NCBI RefSeq assembly: GCF_028622115.1
Contig: NZ_CP097263.1
Span: forward strand, 5,146,001 to 5,210,000
From: Kutzneria chonburiensis
GTDB lineage: Bacteria > Actinomycetota > Actinomycetes > Mycobacteriales > Pseudonocardiaceae
DNA length: 64,000 nucleotides
Direction: 5' to 3'
Positions 56,641 through 64,000 of the stretch are shown piece by piece. The notes under the pieces are model-generated. The model searched no databases and had not been told where the DNA came from. It saw only the letters and a program-made list of their open reading frames with translations. The position numbers were made by a program, and so were the translations under genes. Numbering within the stretch: the stretch's first letter is position 1; each line of letters starts with the position of its first letter.

Positions 56641-56807
56641 CGCGCCAGCCTACGTAATACGAGGCCAGGTCCGGGGCCCCCGCGCAGTGAAACCGGTCGC
56701 TCCCACCGCGACATCGGCCCAGTTCTTTCCTCCCTCCGGGTGAAGTCCGTGACTTTCGGCGGACCGATCCGTGGTGGCGCTGAGCACATCCGGCTCCGGC
56801 CGCGTAG

Positions 56808-57005
56808 ATGAACGACATGAGCAGCGATGACCCGGACACCATCCGCTTTCACCGCTTCGTGCCGCCCGAGGAGGGCGACGAGATCGAGGCGCAGGCCCAG
56901 TTCTTCGGCATGACCGTTGACCAGATGTTCCAGGACACCGAGACCACGGTCATGATGCGCGGCGGCCGCCACCAGGCCATGCACGAGTTCCGCTGGCAGC
57001 GCTGA
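56808..57005 (+). CDS. Small hypothetical protein
   Basis: 65 residues, acidic N-terminus (MSSDDPDTIRFHRFVPPEEG) and a helical C-terminus with Met/Gln-rich sequence. Two in-frame ATGs (56808, 56817). No strong Shine-Dalgarno. Codon usage fits a real gene. I do not recognise a family. Confidence 0.55.
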   Translation: MNDMSSDDPDTIRFHRFVPPEEGDEIEAQAQFFGMTVDQMFQDTETTVMMRGGRHQAMHEFRWQR

Positions 57006-57212
57006 ACCCACGACGGCCTCACGGCCAGTTCGGCACCGGTGGCCCGGCTTCCGCCCCGGCGTCACACCCAGCGGTCCTGGCACCAACACCAGCGCGGCTA
57101 ACCGCGTCGGCAGCGGTCGCCGGCTACGGCCTGGCACCGCGGGGAGCACGCCCCGAACCGTGCTGCCCCATCACCGGTGTCATCCAGCGGCTCCTTGGCA
57201 TGTCCCCAGGGA

Positions 57213-57752
57213 TCAGAAGTCGTCGCTGGGACCGCCGGAAGTGCCGTCGCGGCTCAGTTCCTCGCGGACGACCTTGATGGCCATGCCCTCCGCGTAACCC
57301 TTGCGGGCCAGCACACCGACCAAGCGGCGGAGCTTGGTGGTGTCGTCGACCCGGGCGACCGACGGCAGTTTGCGGCGGACGAGTTCACGGGCCCGCTCGA
57401 GCTCACTGTCCTCGTTGACGGCAGCGGCGGCCTGGGCGGCCACCGAGTCGTCGACGCCCTTGCGGCGCAACTCGTTCACCAGTGCCCGCCGGGACAGGCC
57501 CTTGTGGCTGTGGCGCGACGCCACCCACTCGTGGGCGAACGCCTCGTCATCGATCAGACCGGCCCGGTCCAGGCGGCCGAGCACCAGCTCGGCCACCTCC
57601 TCCTCGAACTCCTTGCGGGCCATGGCCTGCCTCAGCTCGGTACGAGACCGCGCCCGCACGCCGAGCATCCGCACACAGAGATCCTGCGCCCGGCGCACCT
57701 CCGGTGCGTCACGCACCGCGGGGGTCTCGCCGGACGCCTCCTGCTCCGACAC
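57213..57752 (-). CDS. recX: RecA regulator RecX
   Basis: 179 residues. The three-helix repeats of RecX are visible (LCVRMLGVRARSRTELRQAMARKEFEEEV, VLGRLDRAGLIDDEAFAHEWV, SRRALVNELRRKGVDD, in pieces). Modulates RecA filament formation. It starts 7 nt after the recA stop, in the recA-recX operon, and so shares SOS control. Confidence 0.94.
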   Translation of the reverse strand: MSEQEASGETPAVRDAPEVRRAQDLCVRMLGVRARSRTELRQAMARKEFEEEVAELVLGRLDRAGLIDDEAFAHEWVASRHSHKGLSRRALVNELRRKGVDDSVAAQAAAAVNEDSELERARELVRRKLPSVARVDDTTKLRRLVGVLARKGYAEGMAIKVVREELSRDGTSGGPSDDF

Positions 57753-57759
57753 CGCCAGC

Positions 57760-58800
<1,041 letters not shown>

Positions 58801-58924
58801 GGGAAGTCCACCTCTGTCTGTCTGGCGTGGCCCGCTTGTCCCAGGGCCCGCCGCCGGTTGTCGTCACCGAGGACGCTACGGGGAGGGTCTGACAATTTCG
58901 GCGACCCGCTGACCCCCAGGCTAG

Positions 58925-58940
58925 CCGAACACCTGTTCGA
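58925..58940. promoter_or_regulatory. SOS box upstream of recA
   Basis: CCGAACACCTGTTCGA, matching TCGAAC-N4-GTTCGA except for the first base, 125 nt before the recA start. Confidence 0.85.
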
Positions 58941-58967
58941 GGGAAAACCGACACGCCGTCCTCGCTG

Positions 58968-59162
58968 TCAGCGCCGCTCGACCGGGACGTCGAACGCCTC
59001 GCACACCGCCCGCCAGATCGTCCTGGCCGGCACGCCGGCCTCCAACGCCTGGTCCACGGTCATCCCGTCCAGCTCGGAAAACACGTGGTCGCGGGCGATC
59101 ATCTCGGACCGGACCCGGCCGAACTCGCCGGCCATCAGGGCCCGGAAGGCAGTGATACGCAT
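58968..59162 (-). CDS. DUF3046 family protein
   Basis: 64 residues starting MRITAFRALMAGEFG, with the pattern ARDHVFSELDGMTVDQALEAG and WRAVCEAFDVP that defines DUF3046, a small actinobacterial protein conserved upstream of recA (Rv2738c in M. tuberculosis). The start at 59162 is preferred to an ATG 9 nt upstream because it matches the family. Function unknown. Confidence 0.88.
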   Translation of the reverse strand: MRITAFRALMAGEFGRVRSEMIARDHVFSELDGMTVDQALEAGVPARTIWRAVCEAFDVPVERR

Positions 59163-59291
59163 CGTGGTCAACCCTACGCCGACAGCAAATTGCAGAAAGT
59201 AGGGACCGAGGGCTTCCCTGCCCCGCGAAACACGCTATCCTTGAGACGGGCCCGTGATCCCCCCGACCTCAGCAGTTGGAAACTCACGGCG

Positions 59292-59326
59292 GAGCGCCGC
59301 AGTCGACCCCCAGGGCTGCGGCGCTC
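59292..59326. terminator. Hairpin between DUF3046 and the repeat tract
   Basis: GAGCGCCGCAG / CTGCGGCGCTC, 11-bp stem with TCTAT following on the plus strand. No plus-strand gene ends nearby, so it may belong to a small transcript or act as a boundary. Confidence 0.5.
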
Positions 59327-59356
59327 TCTATTACATGGCGCCGCCTCCGGCGGCGC

Positions 59357-59494
59357 GGGCTCGGCCCCTTTGGGGCCCCTGCCTCGCCCTTGCTGGATTT
59401 TTCGAGGCCCGCATCGGCTTGTGCGGTGGGGCGCGTTGGGTGGCGGACCTCGAAAAATCCAGCAACCGGGCGAAGCAGGGGCGGGGCCGAGCCG
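59357..59494. repeat. Long imperfect inverted repeat (MITE-like)
   Basis: Core arms TTGCTGGATTTTTCGAGG (59390-59407) and CCTCGAAAAATCCAGCAA (59448-59465) are perfect complements around a 40-nt centre. The pairing continues outward with gaps (CTCGGCCCC ... GGGGCCGAG; CCTGCCTCGCCC ... GGGCGAAGCAGG). No transposase or clear target duplication is visible. Confidence 0.85.
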
Positions 59495-59647
59495 ACTTCG
59501 GGGTGCAGGTCGGGGCCCGTGACAAGCCCAGGTGGCTGGGGACATGCCTGGTGGACCGGCGAGGCAAGCCATCAGGTCCGTGCTCGCGGCACCGAACGCA
59601 ACCAACACCGCTTCGTGGCCCTCCGCCTCAAGCCAGCACGGCACCAC

Positions 59648-59850
59648 ACCCGCATTCGTGGCGGCGAACGCTACGAACGGCGCTTTCGTGGCGTTCGGCA
59701 TCGCACGCCTCACCGAGCGGGCGCGCCACTACATCCACTTTCGTTGCGCCAGAGGCGATGAACGCCGCTTTCGTAGCGGCCACCCCAGCCAGCTGGTCCC
59801 TGCCCTGGCCGCCACCACATCCACTTTGGTGGCTTCTGGCGCAACGAATG
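59648..59850. repeat. Degenerate ~85-bp tandem repeat with TTCGT..ACGAA dyads
   Basis: Three units start near 59648, 59731 and 59814. Each has a CA(C/T)TTCGT-like left part (59655, 59740, 59826) and a GC(A/T)ACGAA- or GATGAA-like right part about 20 nt on. Individual TTCGTnGC/GCnACGAA dyads are near-palindromic. Both strands read as repeated Ala/Phe/Val-rich peptides, which I attribute to the repeat and not to a gene. Confidence 0.65.
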
Positions 59851-60004
59851 GGCTCCTGGTTGGGGCATTGCGGGCAGGGAGTGAGGGGTCGAGCGGTCGG
59901 AAGAGGGCACGAAAGTGGATTCGCGGGGCGTCCGAGGGCGGAAAACCCGGGGATCGGGGCGGCAGTGCCACTTTCGGGGGTGCGAGCGGTTCTAGTCTTG
60001 ATCC

Positions 60005-60613
60005 ATGCGGGAGCAGACGATCGGGCGCTGGCTGGACGACCTCGCCTCGGGCGCGCCGGCGCCGGGCGGTGGAGCGGTGGCGGCGATGCACGCGGCGATG
60101 GGCGCGGGCCTGGTGTCGATGGTGTGTGAGCTGACCATCGGCCGCCCCAGGTACGCGCAGCACGAGCCGACGATGCGAGAAGTGCTCGCACAGGCCGGTG
60201 AATGCCGGCAGCGGGCGATTGACCTCGCGGAGGCGGACGCGCTGGCGTTCACCGGGGTCACGGACGCCTACCGGCTGCCGAAGGCCACCGAGGAGGAGAG
60301 GACGGCCCGCAGCGCGGCGATCCAGGCAGCCCTGGCGCAGGCGGCTGACGTGCCGTTGCGGACGGCGGTGCTGGCGGCCGAGATCCTTGAGCTGGCAAGG
60401 AAGATCCGACCGGGCGCCAACGTGAACGTGCTGTCGGACGTGGCGGTGGCCGCGGTGTCGGCGCGCGCGGCCATGCAGGCGGCGGCGGTGAACGTGGCGG
60501 TGAACCGGGCGTCGATGACCGACGTAGTCGCCCGAGCCCGACTGGAAACGGAACTGGCCCGTATCAGCGACGAGGTCGCCGCGGCCGAGAAGTTCATCGA
60601 GGAGCTGGCATGA
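60005..60613 (+). CDS. Cyclodeaminase/cyclohydrolase family protein (FchA-like)
   Basis: 202 residues. The N-terminal SGAPAPGGGAVAAMHAAMGAGLVSMV (in part) is the signature of formimidoyl-THF cyclodeaminase/methenyl-THF cyclohydrolase (FTCD_C, FchA). It would act on folate one-carbon units. The stop overlaps the folD ATG (ATGA), so the two folate enzymes are translationally coupled. Confidence 0.9.
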   Translation: MREQTIGRWLDDLASGAPAPGGGAVAAMHAAMGAGLVSMVCELTIGRPRYAQHEPTMREVLAQAGECRQRAIDLAEADALAFTGVTDAYRLPKATEEERTARSAAIQAALAQAADVPLRTAVLAAEILELARKIRPGANVNVLSDVAVAAVSARAAMQAAAVNVAVNRASMTDVVARARLETELARISDEVAAAEKFIEELA

Positions 60614-61431
60614 CCCTCATCGACGGCCGCGCGCTGGCCGCCGCCATCCGCACTCAGGTCACTGCGGACGCGGCCCGGCTGCGGGACAGTGGCACCATCC
60701 CGACGCTGGCGATCGTCGTCCCCACCGACGACGAGGCCACAGCCTGGTACGTCCGCTCCATCGTGCGCACGGCGGAGAAGGTCGGCGTGGCGGTGCGGGT
60801 GGTCGACGAGCGCGAGCTGCTGGGCCCGTGCCTGGCCGAGCTGTCGGCCGACCCGACGGTGCACGGCGTGATCTGCCAGACGCCGCTGCCGCCGGGCGTG
60901 ACCCGCGACGAGATCGCCCAGCACATCGACCCGGCCAAGGACGTGGACGGCGCGAACCCGACCAGCCTCGGCCGGCTGGCGGCGGGTCTGCCGGCGTTCG
61001 CGCCGGCGACGGCACAGGCGGTGGTGGAGCTGCTGCACGCCCACGGCACGACGCTGGCCGGCGCGGACGTCGTGGTGGTCGGCCGCAGCACTGTGGTCGG
61101 CAAGCCGGCGGCGCTGCTGCTGCTCGCCGAGAACGCGACGGTGACGGTGTGCCACTCCCGCACGAAGGACCTGGCGGTGCAGACCAGCCGGGCCGACGTC
61201 GTGGTGGCGTGCGCCGGCAGCGCGCACGTGCTCGGCGCGGCGCACATCCGGCCGGGCGCGGTGGTGATCGACGTCGGCACGAATCCGACGACCGACGGCG
61301 GCCTGGTCGGCGACGTGGACACCGCCGCGGTGGAGCCGATCGCGGAGGCGATCACGCCGGTACCGGGAGGTGTCGGGCCGGTGACGACCGCGCTGCTGCT
61401 GCGCAACGTTGTGTCGGCAGCTTCACAGTGA
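60610..61431 (+). CDS. folD: Methylenetetrahydrofolate dehydrogenase/methenyl-THF cyclohydrolase
   Basis: 273 residues. YVRSIVRTAEKVG (with the catalytic region where FolD usually has YxxxK), GVICQTPLPPG (QLPLP-type motif, here QTPLP), DVDGANP, VVVGRSTVVGKP (NADP loop) and ITPVPGGVGPVT. Interconverts methylene-, methenyl- and formyl-THF. Codon 49 region reads WYVRSI and not SYVxxK, so the cyclohydrolase lysine may be missing; the coupled FchA-like protein could supply that activity. Confidence 0.93.
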   Translation: MTLIDGRALAAAIRTQVTADAARLRDSGTIPTLAIVVPTDDEATAWYVRSIVRTAEKVGVAVRVVDERELLGPCLAELSADPTVHGVICQTPLPPGVTRDEIAQHIDPAKDVDGANPTSLGRLAAGLPAFAPATAQAVVELLHAHGTTLAGADVVVVGRSTVVGKPAALLLLAENATVTVCHSRTKDLAVQTSRADVVVACAGSAHVLGAAHIRPGAVVIDVGTNPTTDGGLVGDVDTAAVEPIAEAITPVPGGVGPVTTALLLRNVVSAASQ

Positions 61432-61464
61432 TCTCATACGCCCTGCTCGGCGGATTGACGTGCG

Positions 61465-61585
61465 CCGATCCAGGTCCGTAGTGTCCCGCGCTGAGTGATG
61501 GAGTGCGTAAGCCGGTGGAATTCCGGCGCGGTCGCGCCACTGTGTGCCCGGTTCTCCGGGTGAGCCAGACACCACGCCATCTCCT
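61465..61585 (+). ncRNA. Cobalamin riboswitch
   Basis: The core GCCGGTGGAATTCCGGC ... CGCGCCACTGTG, a CCCGG/CCGGG stem, and GTGAGCCAGACACC are the conserved B12-box and 3' elements of AdoCbl riboswitches. It lies in the leader of cbtB (start 61629), so the cobalt uptake genes should be turned off when cobalamin is sufficient. The exact 5' boundary is uncertain. Confidence 0.88.
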
Positions 61586-61628
61586 GCCCCACCAACGAAC
61601 GGGACGCACGATCCCCGAAGGAGGCTCC

Positions 61629-61844
61629 ATGAGCACCGTTTCCGCGACCACCGCCGTTCCGACGCCGGTCGTCCTGCCGCTCCCGAAGGCCATGCTGTGG
61701 CTGAGCGGCACCGTGCTCCTCGCGCTGGCCCTGTACTACTTCATCGGCATCGACCAGGGCGCCACCTCGGTGTTCGGCGACAACATGTACATCCACGAGT
61801 TCGTGCACGACGCGCGCCACTTCCTCGGCTTCCCCTGCCACTGA
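61629..61844 (+). CDS. cbtB: Cobalt transporter subunit CbtB
   Basis: 71 residues. One membrane helix (MLWLSGTVLLALALYYFIG, residues ~23-41) and a C-terminal His cluster (YIHEFVHDARHFLGFPCH) that fits metal binding. Typical CbtB, partner of CbtA, under a B12 riboswitch. AGGAGG lies 5 nt before the ATG. Confidence 0.93.
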   Translation: MSTVSATTAVPTPVVLPLPKAMLWLSGTVLLALALYYFIGIDQGATSVFGDNMYIHEFVHDARHFLGFPCH

Positions 61845-61867
61845 CCATCAAGGCAGGACAACCGAAC

Positions 61868-62707
61868 ATGGAAAAACGAATCATCCTGCGGGGCGTGCTG
61901 GTCGGCGCCCTGGCCGGGCTGCTGGCGTTCGTCTTCGCCCGGATCTTCGCCGAGCCGCAGATCCAGGCCGCGATCGACTACGAGAGCGGTCGTGACGAGG
62001 CCCAGGCGGCGCTGGACAAGGCCGCCGGCCTGCCGGTCGGCGACGAGGGGCCGGAGATCTTCACCCGGGCGATCCAGGCCAATGTCGGCATCGGTGTCGG
62101 CATCGTGCTGTTCGGCGTGGCCATGGGCGCGTTCTTCGCCGTGGCCTACGCGGTCTGCCTCGGCCGGGTCGGCAACCTGCGGCCCCGCACGCTGTCGGTG
62201 CTGGTGGCCGGCGGCGGCTTCCTCGGCATCTACCTGGTGCCGTTCGTGAAGTACCCGGCCAACCCGCCGTCGATCGGCCACGGTGCGACCATCGGCGTCC
62301 GCGGCGCGCTGTACGTGGTGATGATGGTCTGCTCGGTGGCGTTCCTGATCGGGGCCGTGGTGCTGGGCAAACGGTTGGCCCGGCGCTTCGGCAACTGGAA
62401 CGCGACATTGCTAGCGGCGCTAGCTTTCGTCGTGGTGATCGGTGTCGTCATGGCGCTGTTGCCGTCGCTGGGCGAGCTCGCCGCCAACGTGCGCGACTAC
62501 GGCGAGCAGGCCACCGAGACGCCACAGCCGCTGCGCAATCCCGCCGGGCAGATCGTCTATCCCGGCTTCCCGGCCGATGTGCTGTGGGACTTCCGCTTCT
62601 ACTCGATCGCCGCGCAGGCGATCATGTGGGCGGCGATCGGCCTGCTGTTCGCGCCGTTGGCCGAGCGGCTGTTGGCCCCCAAGGCCGAGCAGGTGGCGGC
62701 GTCCTGA
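61868..62707 (+). CDS. cbtA: Cobalt transporter subunit CbtA
   Basis: 279 residues, about five to six membrane helices (ILRGVLVGALAGLLAFVFARIF; VGIGIVLFGVAMGAFFAVAYAV; LSVLVAGGGFLGIYLVP; and others). With CbtB it forms the predicted cobalt permease feeding cobalamin synthesis. The CTAG palindrome at 62411-62423 encodes Leu-Ala-Ala-Leu within a helix. The stop overlaps the next gene start. Confidence 0.93.
   Translation: MEKRIILRGVLVGALAGLLAFVFARIFAEPQIQAAIDYESGRDEAQAALDKAAGLPVGDEGPEIFTRAIQANVGIGVGIVLFGVAMGAFFAVAYAVCLGRVGNLRPRTLSVLVAGGGFLGIYLVPFVKYPANPPSIGHGATIGVRGALYVVMMVCSVAFLIGAVVLGKRLARRFGNWNATLLAALAFVVVIGVVMALLPSLGELAANVRDYGEQATETPQPLRNPAGQIVYPGFPADVLWDFRFYSIAAQAIMWAAIGLLFAPLAERLLAPKAEQVAAS
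62411..62423. repeat. CTAGCNNNGCTAG palindrome, copy (coding)
   Basis: CTAGCGGCGCTAG. Leu-Ala-Ala-Leu in CbtA, codon-aligned. Confidence 0.9.
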
Positions 62708-63254
62708 ACCGGCTTTTCCTGGTCTGTCACGGCGCCACCGAGGCCGTACGGCAGGCTCGCTTTCCCGCCGACGAGCCGTTGTCGCGACGGCCGGCGGCGT
62801 TGGCCGGACCGGCCCGTTTGGACGGTCTCAGCCGGGGCCGGAGCTGCGCTGCGCGCAGACCGCTGAGGCCCTCGGCTGGGACGCCGTCGTCGACGAGTCC
62901 CTCGCCGATCTCGATCACGGCTCGTGGCGCGGCCGGTCCTTGGCCGAGATCGACCAGCACGACCTGTCGGCATGGATGACCGATCCCGACGCCGCCCCGC
63001 ATGGCGGCGAGCCCGTCAGTGCCGTGCTCAAGCGCGTCGCCTCGTGGCTGGACCGCCAGGCCGACGTCGGCCGCGTCGGCGTCGTCACCTCGCCGTCCGT
63101 GATCCGGGCGGCAGTCCTAGCGACGCTAGGCGCCCCCGCCGCCGCATTCTGGCGGGTCGACATCTCACCGCTGACCGTCACGCAGCTCACCGGCACCACC
63201 GGCCGATGGACCGTCCGCGAGACCGGGCTTCCGCTCCAGGAAGCCGGGGGCTAG
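62704..63254 (+). pseudogene. Histidine phosphatase (phosphoglycerate mutase/CobC-like), frameshifted
   Basis: The first frame begins LNRLFLVCHGATEAVR (the RHG motif, here CHGAT) from a probable CTG start overlapping the cbtA stop. From about 62840 the conserved sequence runs in another frame: ELRCAQTAEALGWD, ESLADLDHGSWRGRSL and the late GVVTSPSVIRAAV, to the stop at 63254. One missing base in the GCCGGGGCCGG area explains it. The B12-linked context makes a CobC-type (alpha-ribazole phosphatase) role possible; sequence alone cannot distinguish it from general phosphatases. The motif-I Arg is replaced by Cys. Copy of the CTAG palindrome at 63117. Confidence 0.8.
63117..63129. repeat. CTAGCNNNGCTAG palindrome, copy (coding)
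   Basis: CTAGCGACGCTAG. Leu-Ala-Thr-Leu in the second frame of the phosphatase gene, that is, aligned with the codons of the conserved C-terminal part. Confidence 0.9.
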
Positions 63255-63279
63255 CCGGACCACGTCCGCCCACCTACAC

Positions 63280-63293
63280 TGCAAACGTTTCCA
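63280..63293. promoter_or_regulatory. LacI-family operator upstream of the alpha-galactosidase
   Basis: TGCAAACGTTTCCA fits the LacI-family consensus TGnnAnCGnTnnCA, 44 nt before the gene start. Confidence 0.7.
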
Positions 63294-63337
63294 GCTTGTT
63301 GCAGCGCCGCCGCCGCACTACCTGGTAGGAGGGTGTT

Positions 63338-64000
63338 GTGCGTCGGTGGGCAGTGGGGCTAGCGGTGCTAGGACTTCTAGCGGTGACACCGGTGGCGAAC
63401 GCGGAGGACAACGGGCTGGCCAAGAAGCCGCCCATGGGGTGGAGCAGCTGGAGCTTCGTGCGGAAGGCGCCGTCCGCCGCCAAGATCGAGGCGCAGGCCG
63501 ATGCGATCAAGAGCTCGGGGCTGGCGCAGCACGGGTTTGAGTACGTCAACCTGGACGACTTCTGGATGAAGTGCGACGGGAACGGGCCGACCGTGGACGC
63601 GAACGGGCGGTGGGTGGTCGACACGGCGAAGTTCCCGGACGGGATGAAGGCGGTGGCGGATCACGTCCACGCTGACGGGCTGAAGTTCGGGCTGTACGTG
63701 ACGCCGGGCATCCCGGAGAACGCGGTGAGGAACAACAGCGCGATCGCGGGAACGGCATACCACGCCAAGGACATCGCGGTCACCACGACGTCGGAGAAGA
63801 ACTACAACTGCAAGCACATGTACGGGATCGACTACAGCAAGCCCGGTGCGCAGCAGTACATCGACTCCTGGGCGAAGGAGTTCGCGGACTGGGGCGTGGA
63901 CTACCTGAAGATCGACGGGGTTGGCAGCCCGGACATCCCGGACGTCAAGGCGTGGTCGCAGGCCCTGCGGAACTCGGGTAGGCCGATCCACTACGAGCTG
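63338..64000 (+). CDS. GH27 alpha-galactosidase (3' truncated by the window)
   Basis: The first 221 residues are present. The GTG at 63338 follows GGAGGG. Signal peptide (RRWAVGLAVLGLLAVTPVANA, about 23 residues; this includes the CTAG copy at 63359). The mature part begins KKPPMGWSSWSF, then YVNLDDFWM and DYLKIDGVG, the latter holding the catalytic nucleophile Asp (YLKxD). Secreted glycosidase releasing galactose from alpha-galactosides. A LacI-type site upstream suggests sugar induction. GH27 enzymes are usually longer, so the C-terminal domain(s) lie outside. Confidence 0.9.
   Translation, partial: MRRWAVGLAVLGLLAVTPVANAEDNGLAKKPPMGWSSWSFVRKAPSAAKIEAQADAIKSSGLAQHGFEYVNLDDFWMKCDGNGPTVDANGRWVVDTAKFPDGMKAVADHVHADGLKFGLYVTPGIPENAVRNNSAIAGTAYHAKDIAVTTTSEKNYNCKHMYGIDYSKPGAQQYIDSWAKEFADWGVDYLKIDGVGSPDIPDVKAWSQALRNSGRPIHYEL
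63359..63371. repeat. CTAGCNNNGCTAG palindrome, copy (coding, signal peptide)
   Basis: CTAGCGGTGCTAG. Leu-Ala-Val-Leu in the alpha-galactosidase signal peptide; a degenerate half copy (CTAGCGGTG, 63377-63385) follows in the same phase. Confidence 0.9.

Larger units (their letters stand above)
59163..60004. other. 842-nt intergenic repeat tract
   Basis: No convincing gene; several frames are open only because the DNA is repetitive. From left to right it holds a hairpin (59292-59326), a ~140-bp imperfect inverted repeat (about 59357-59494) with a perfect 18-bp core, and about three degenerate ~85-bp tandem units (about 59648-59850). The rest lacks features I can name. Confidence 0.75.

Noticed and set aside
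59254-60191. Several open frames of 66-291 codons on both strands across the repeat tract
   Set aside because: They share repeated Ala/Phe/Val peptides that arise from the DNA repeat, lack ribosome binding sites and overlap one another.

Overview
The window is high-GC chromosomal DNA from an actinomycete. The gene content (class II nrdJ with nrdR, a LysM gene divergent from lexA, recX-recA with a DUF3046 gene, twin-arginine TatA, sdh of the mycobacterial Sdh1 type, frequent GTG starts, ATGA/GTGA overlaps) fits the Pseudonocardiales or a nearby order; I cannot name a genus from sequence alone. The backbone dapF-miaA-(LigB-like)-DUF349-miaB-gluKR-gluABCD-recX-recA plus nrdJ-nrdR-lexA-hflX resembles, as I recall it, the order in Streptomyces. 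Local blocks interrupt that backbone.

Layout. 0-12 kb: accessory metabolism and regulators (partial ADP-ribosylglycohydrolase, TetR with a small membrane protein, LysR with NAD-formate dehydrogenase, aldo/keto reductase, xi-class GST, MarR-ADP-ribosylglycohydrolase-phosphotransferase operon divergent from a cupin, GNAT, hypotheticals). 11.9-14.5 kb: two toxin-antitoxin-like modules in tandem. 14.6-21.4 kb: nrdJ, nrdR, LysM/lexA with SOS boxes, tatA, hflX. 21.4-28.7 kb: ArsR/MFS, a terpene-cyclase-fold protein, and a TetR-controlled patatin/Baeyer-Villiger monooxygenase/SDR operon. 28.7-35.7 kb: dapF, miaA, LigB-like, DUF349, miaB, TAXI lipoprotein. 35.8-42.5 kb: glutamate two-component system and gluABCD, with an extra binding protein. 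42.5-46.4 kb: succinate dehydrogenase. 46.7-51.1 kb: Entner-Doudoroff edd-eda and a secreted PQQ-type sugar dehydrogenase. 51.3-56.6 kb: a permuted phosphohistidine/ATP-grasp dikinase with an MFS partner, a second MFS and a HAD phosphatase. 57.2-59.2 kb: recX-recA-DUF3046. 59.2-60.0 kb: an intergenic repeat tract. 60.0-64 kb: FchA-FolD, a cobalamin-riboswitch-controlled CbtB-CbtA cobalt uptake pair, a frameshifted histidine phosphatase, and the start of a GH27 alpha-galactosidase.

The most unusual signal is a 13-bp palindrome, CTAGCNNNGCTAG. It recurs throughout the window. All 13 perfect copies inside genes lie in the same reading phase (Leu-Ala-x-Leu, written with two rare CTA codons). Three more copies sit in the tetR promoter. 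A second unusual signal is an ~80-bp double-hairpin element placed 3 nt after the TAA of gluD and 2 nt after the TAA of eda. Four genes each appear to carry a single-base deletion, which could be sequencing error or real decay.

Functional links: AdoCbl-dependent nrdJ and the B12-riboswitch cobalt uptake genes share cobalamin dependence; lexA, the LysM gene and recA share SOS boxes; the sugar dehydrogenase and alpha-galactosidase share an AAACGTTT-centred LacI-like site close to their starts.
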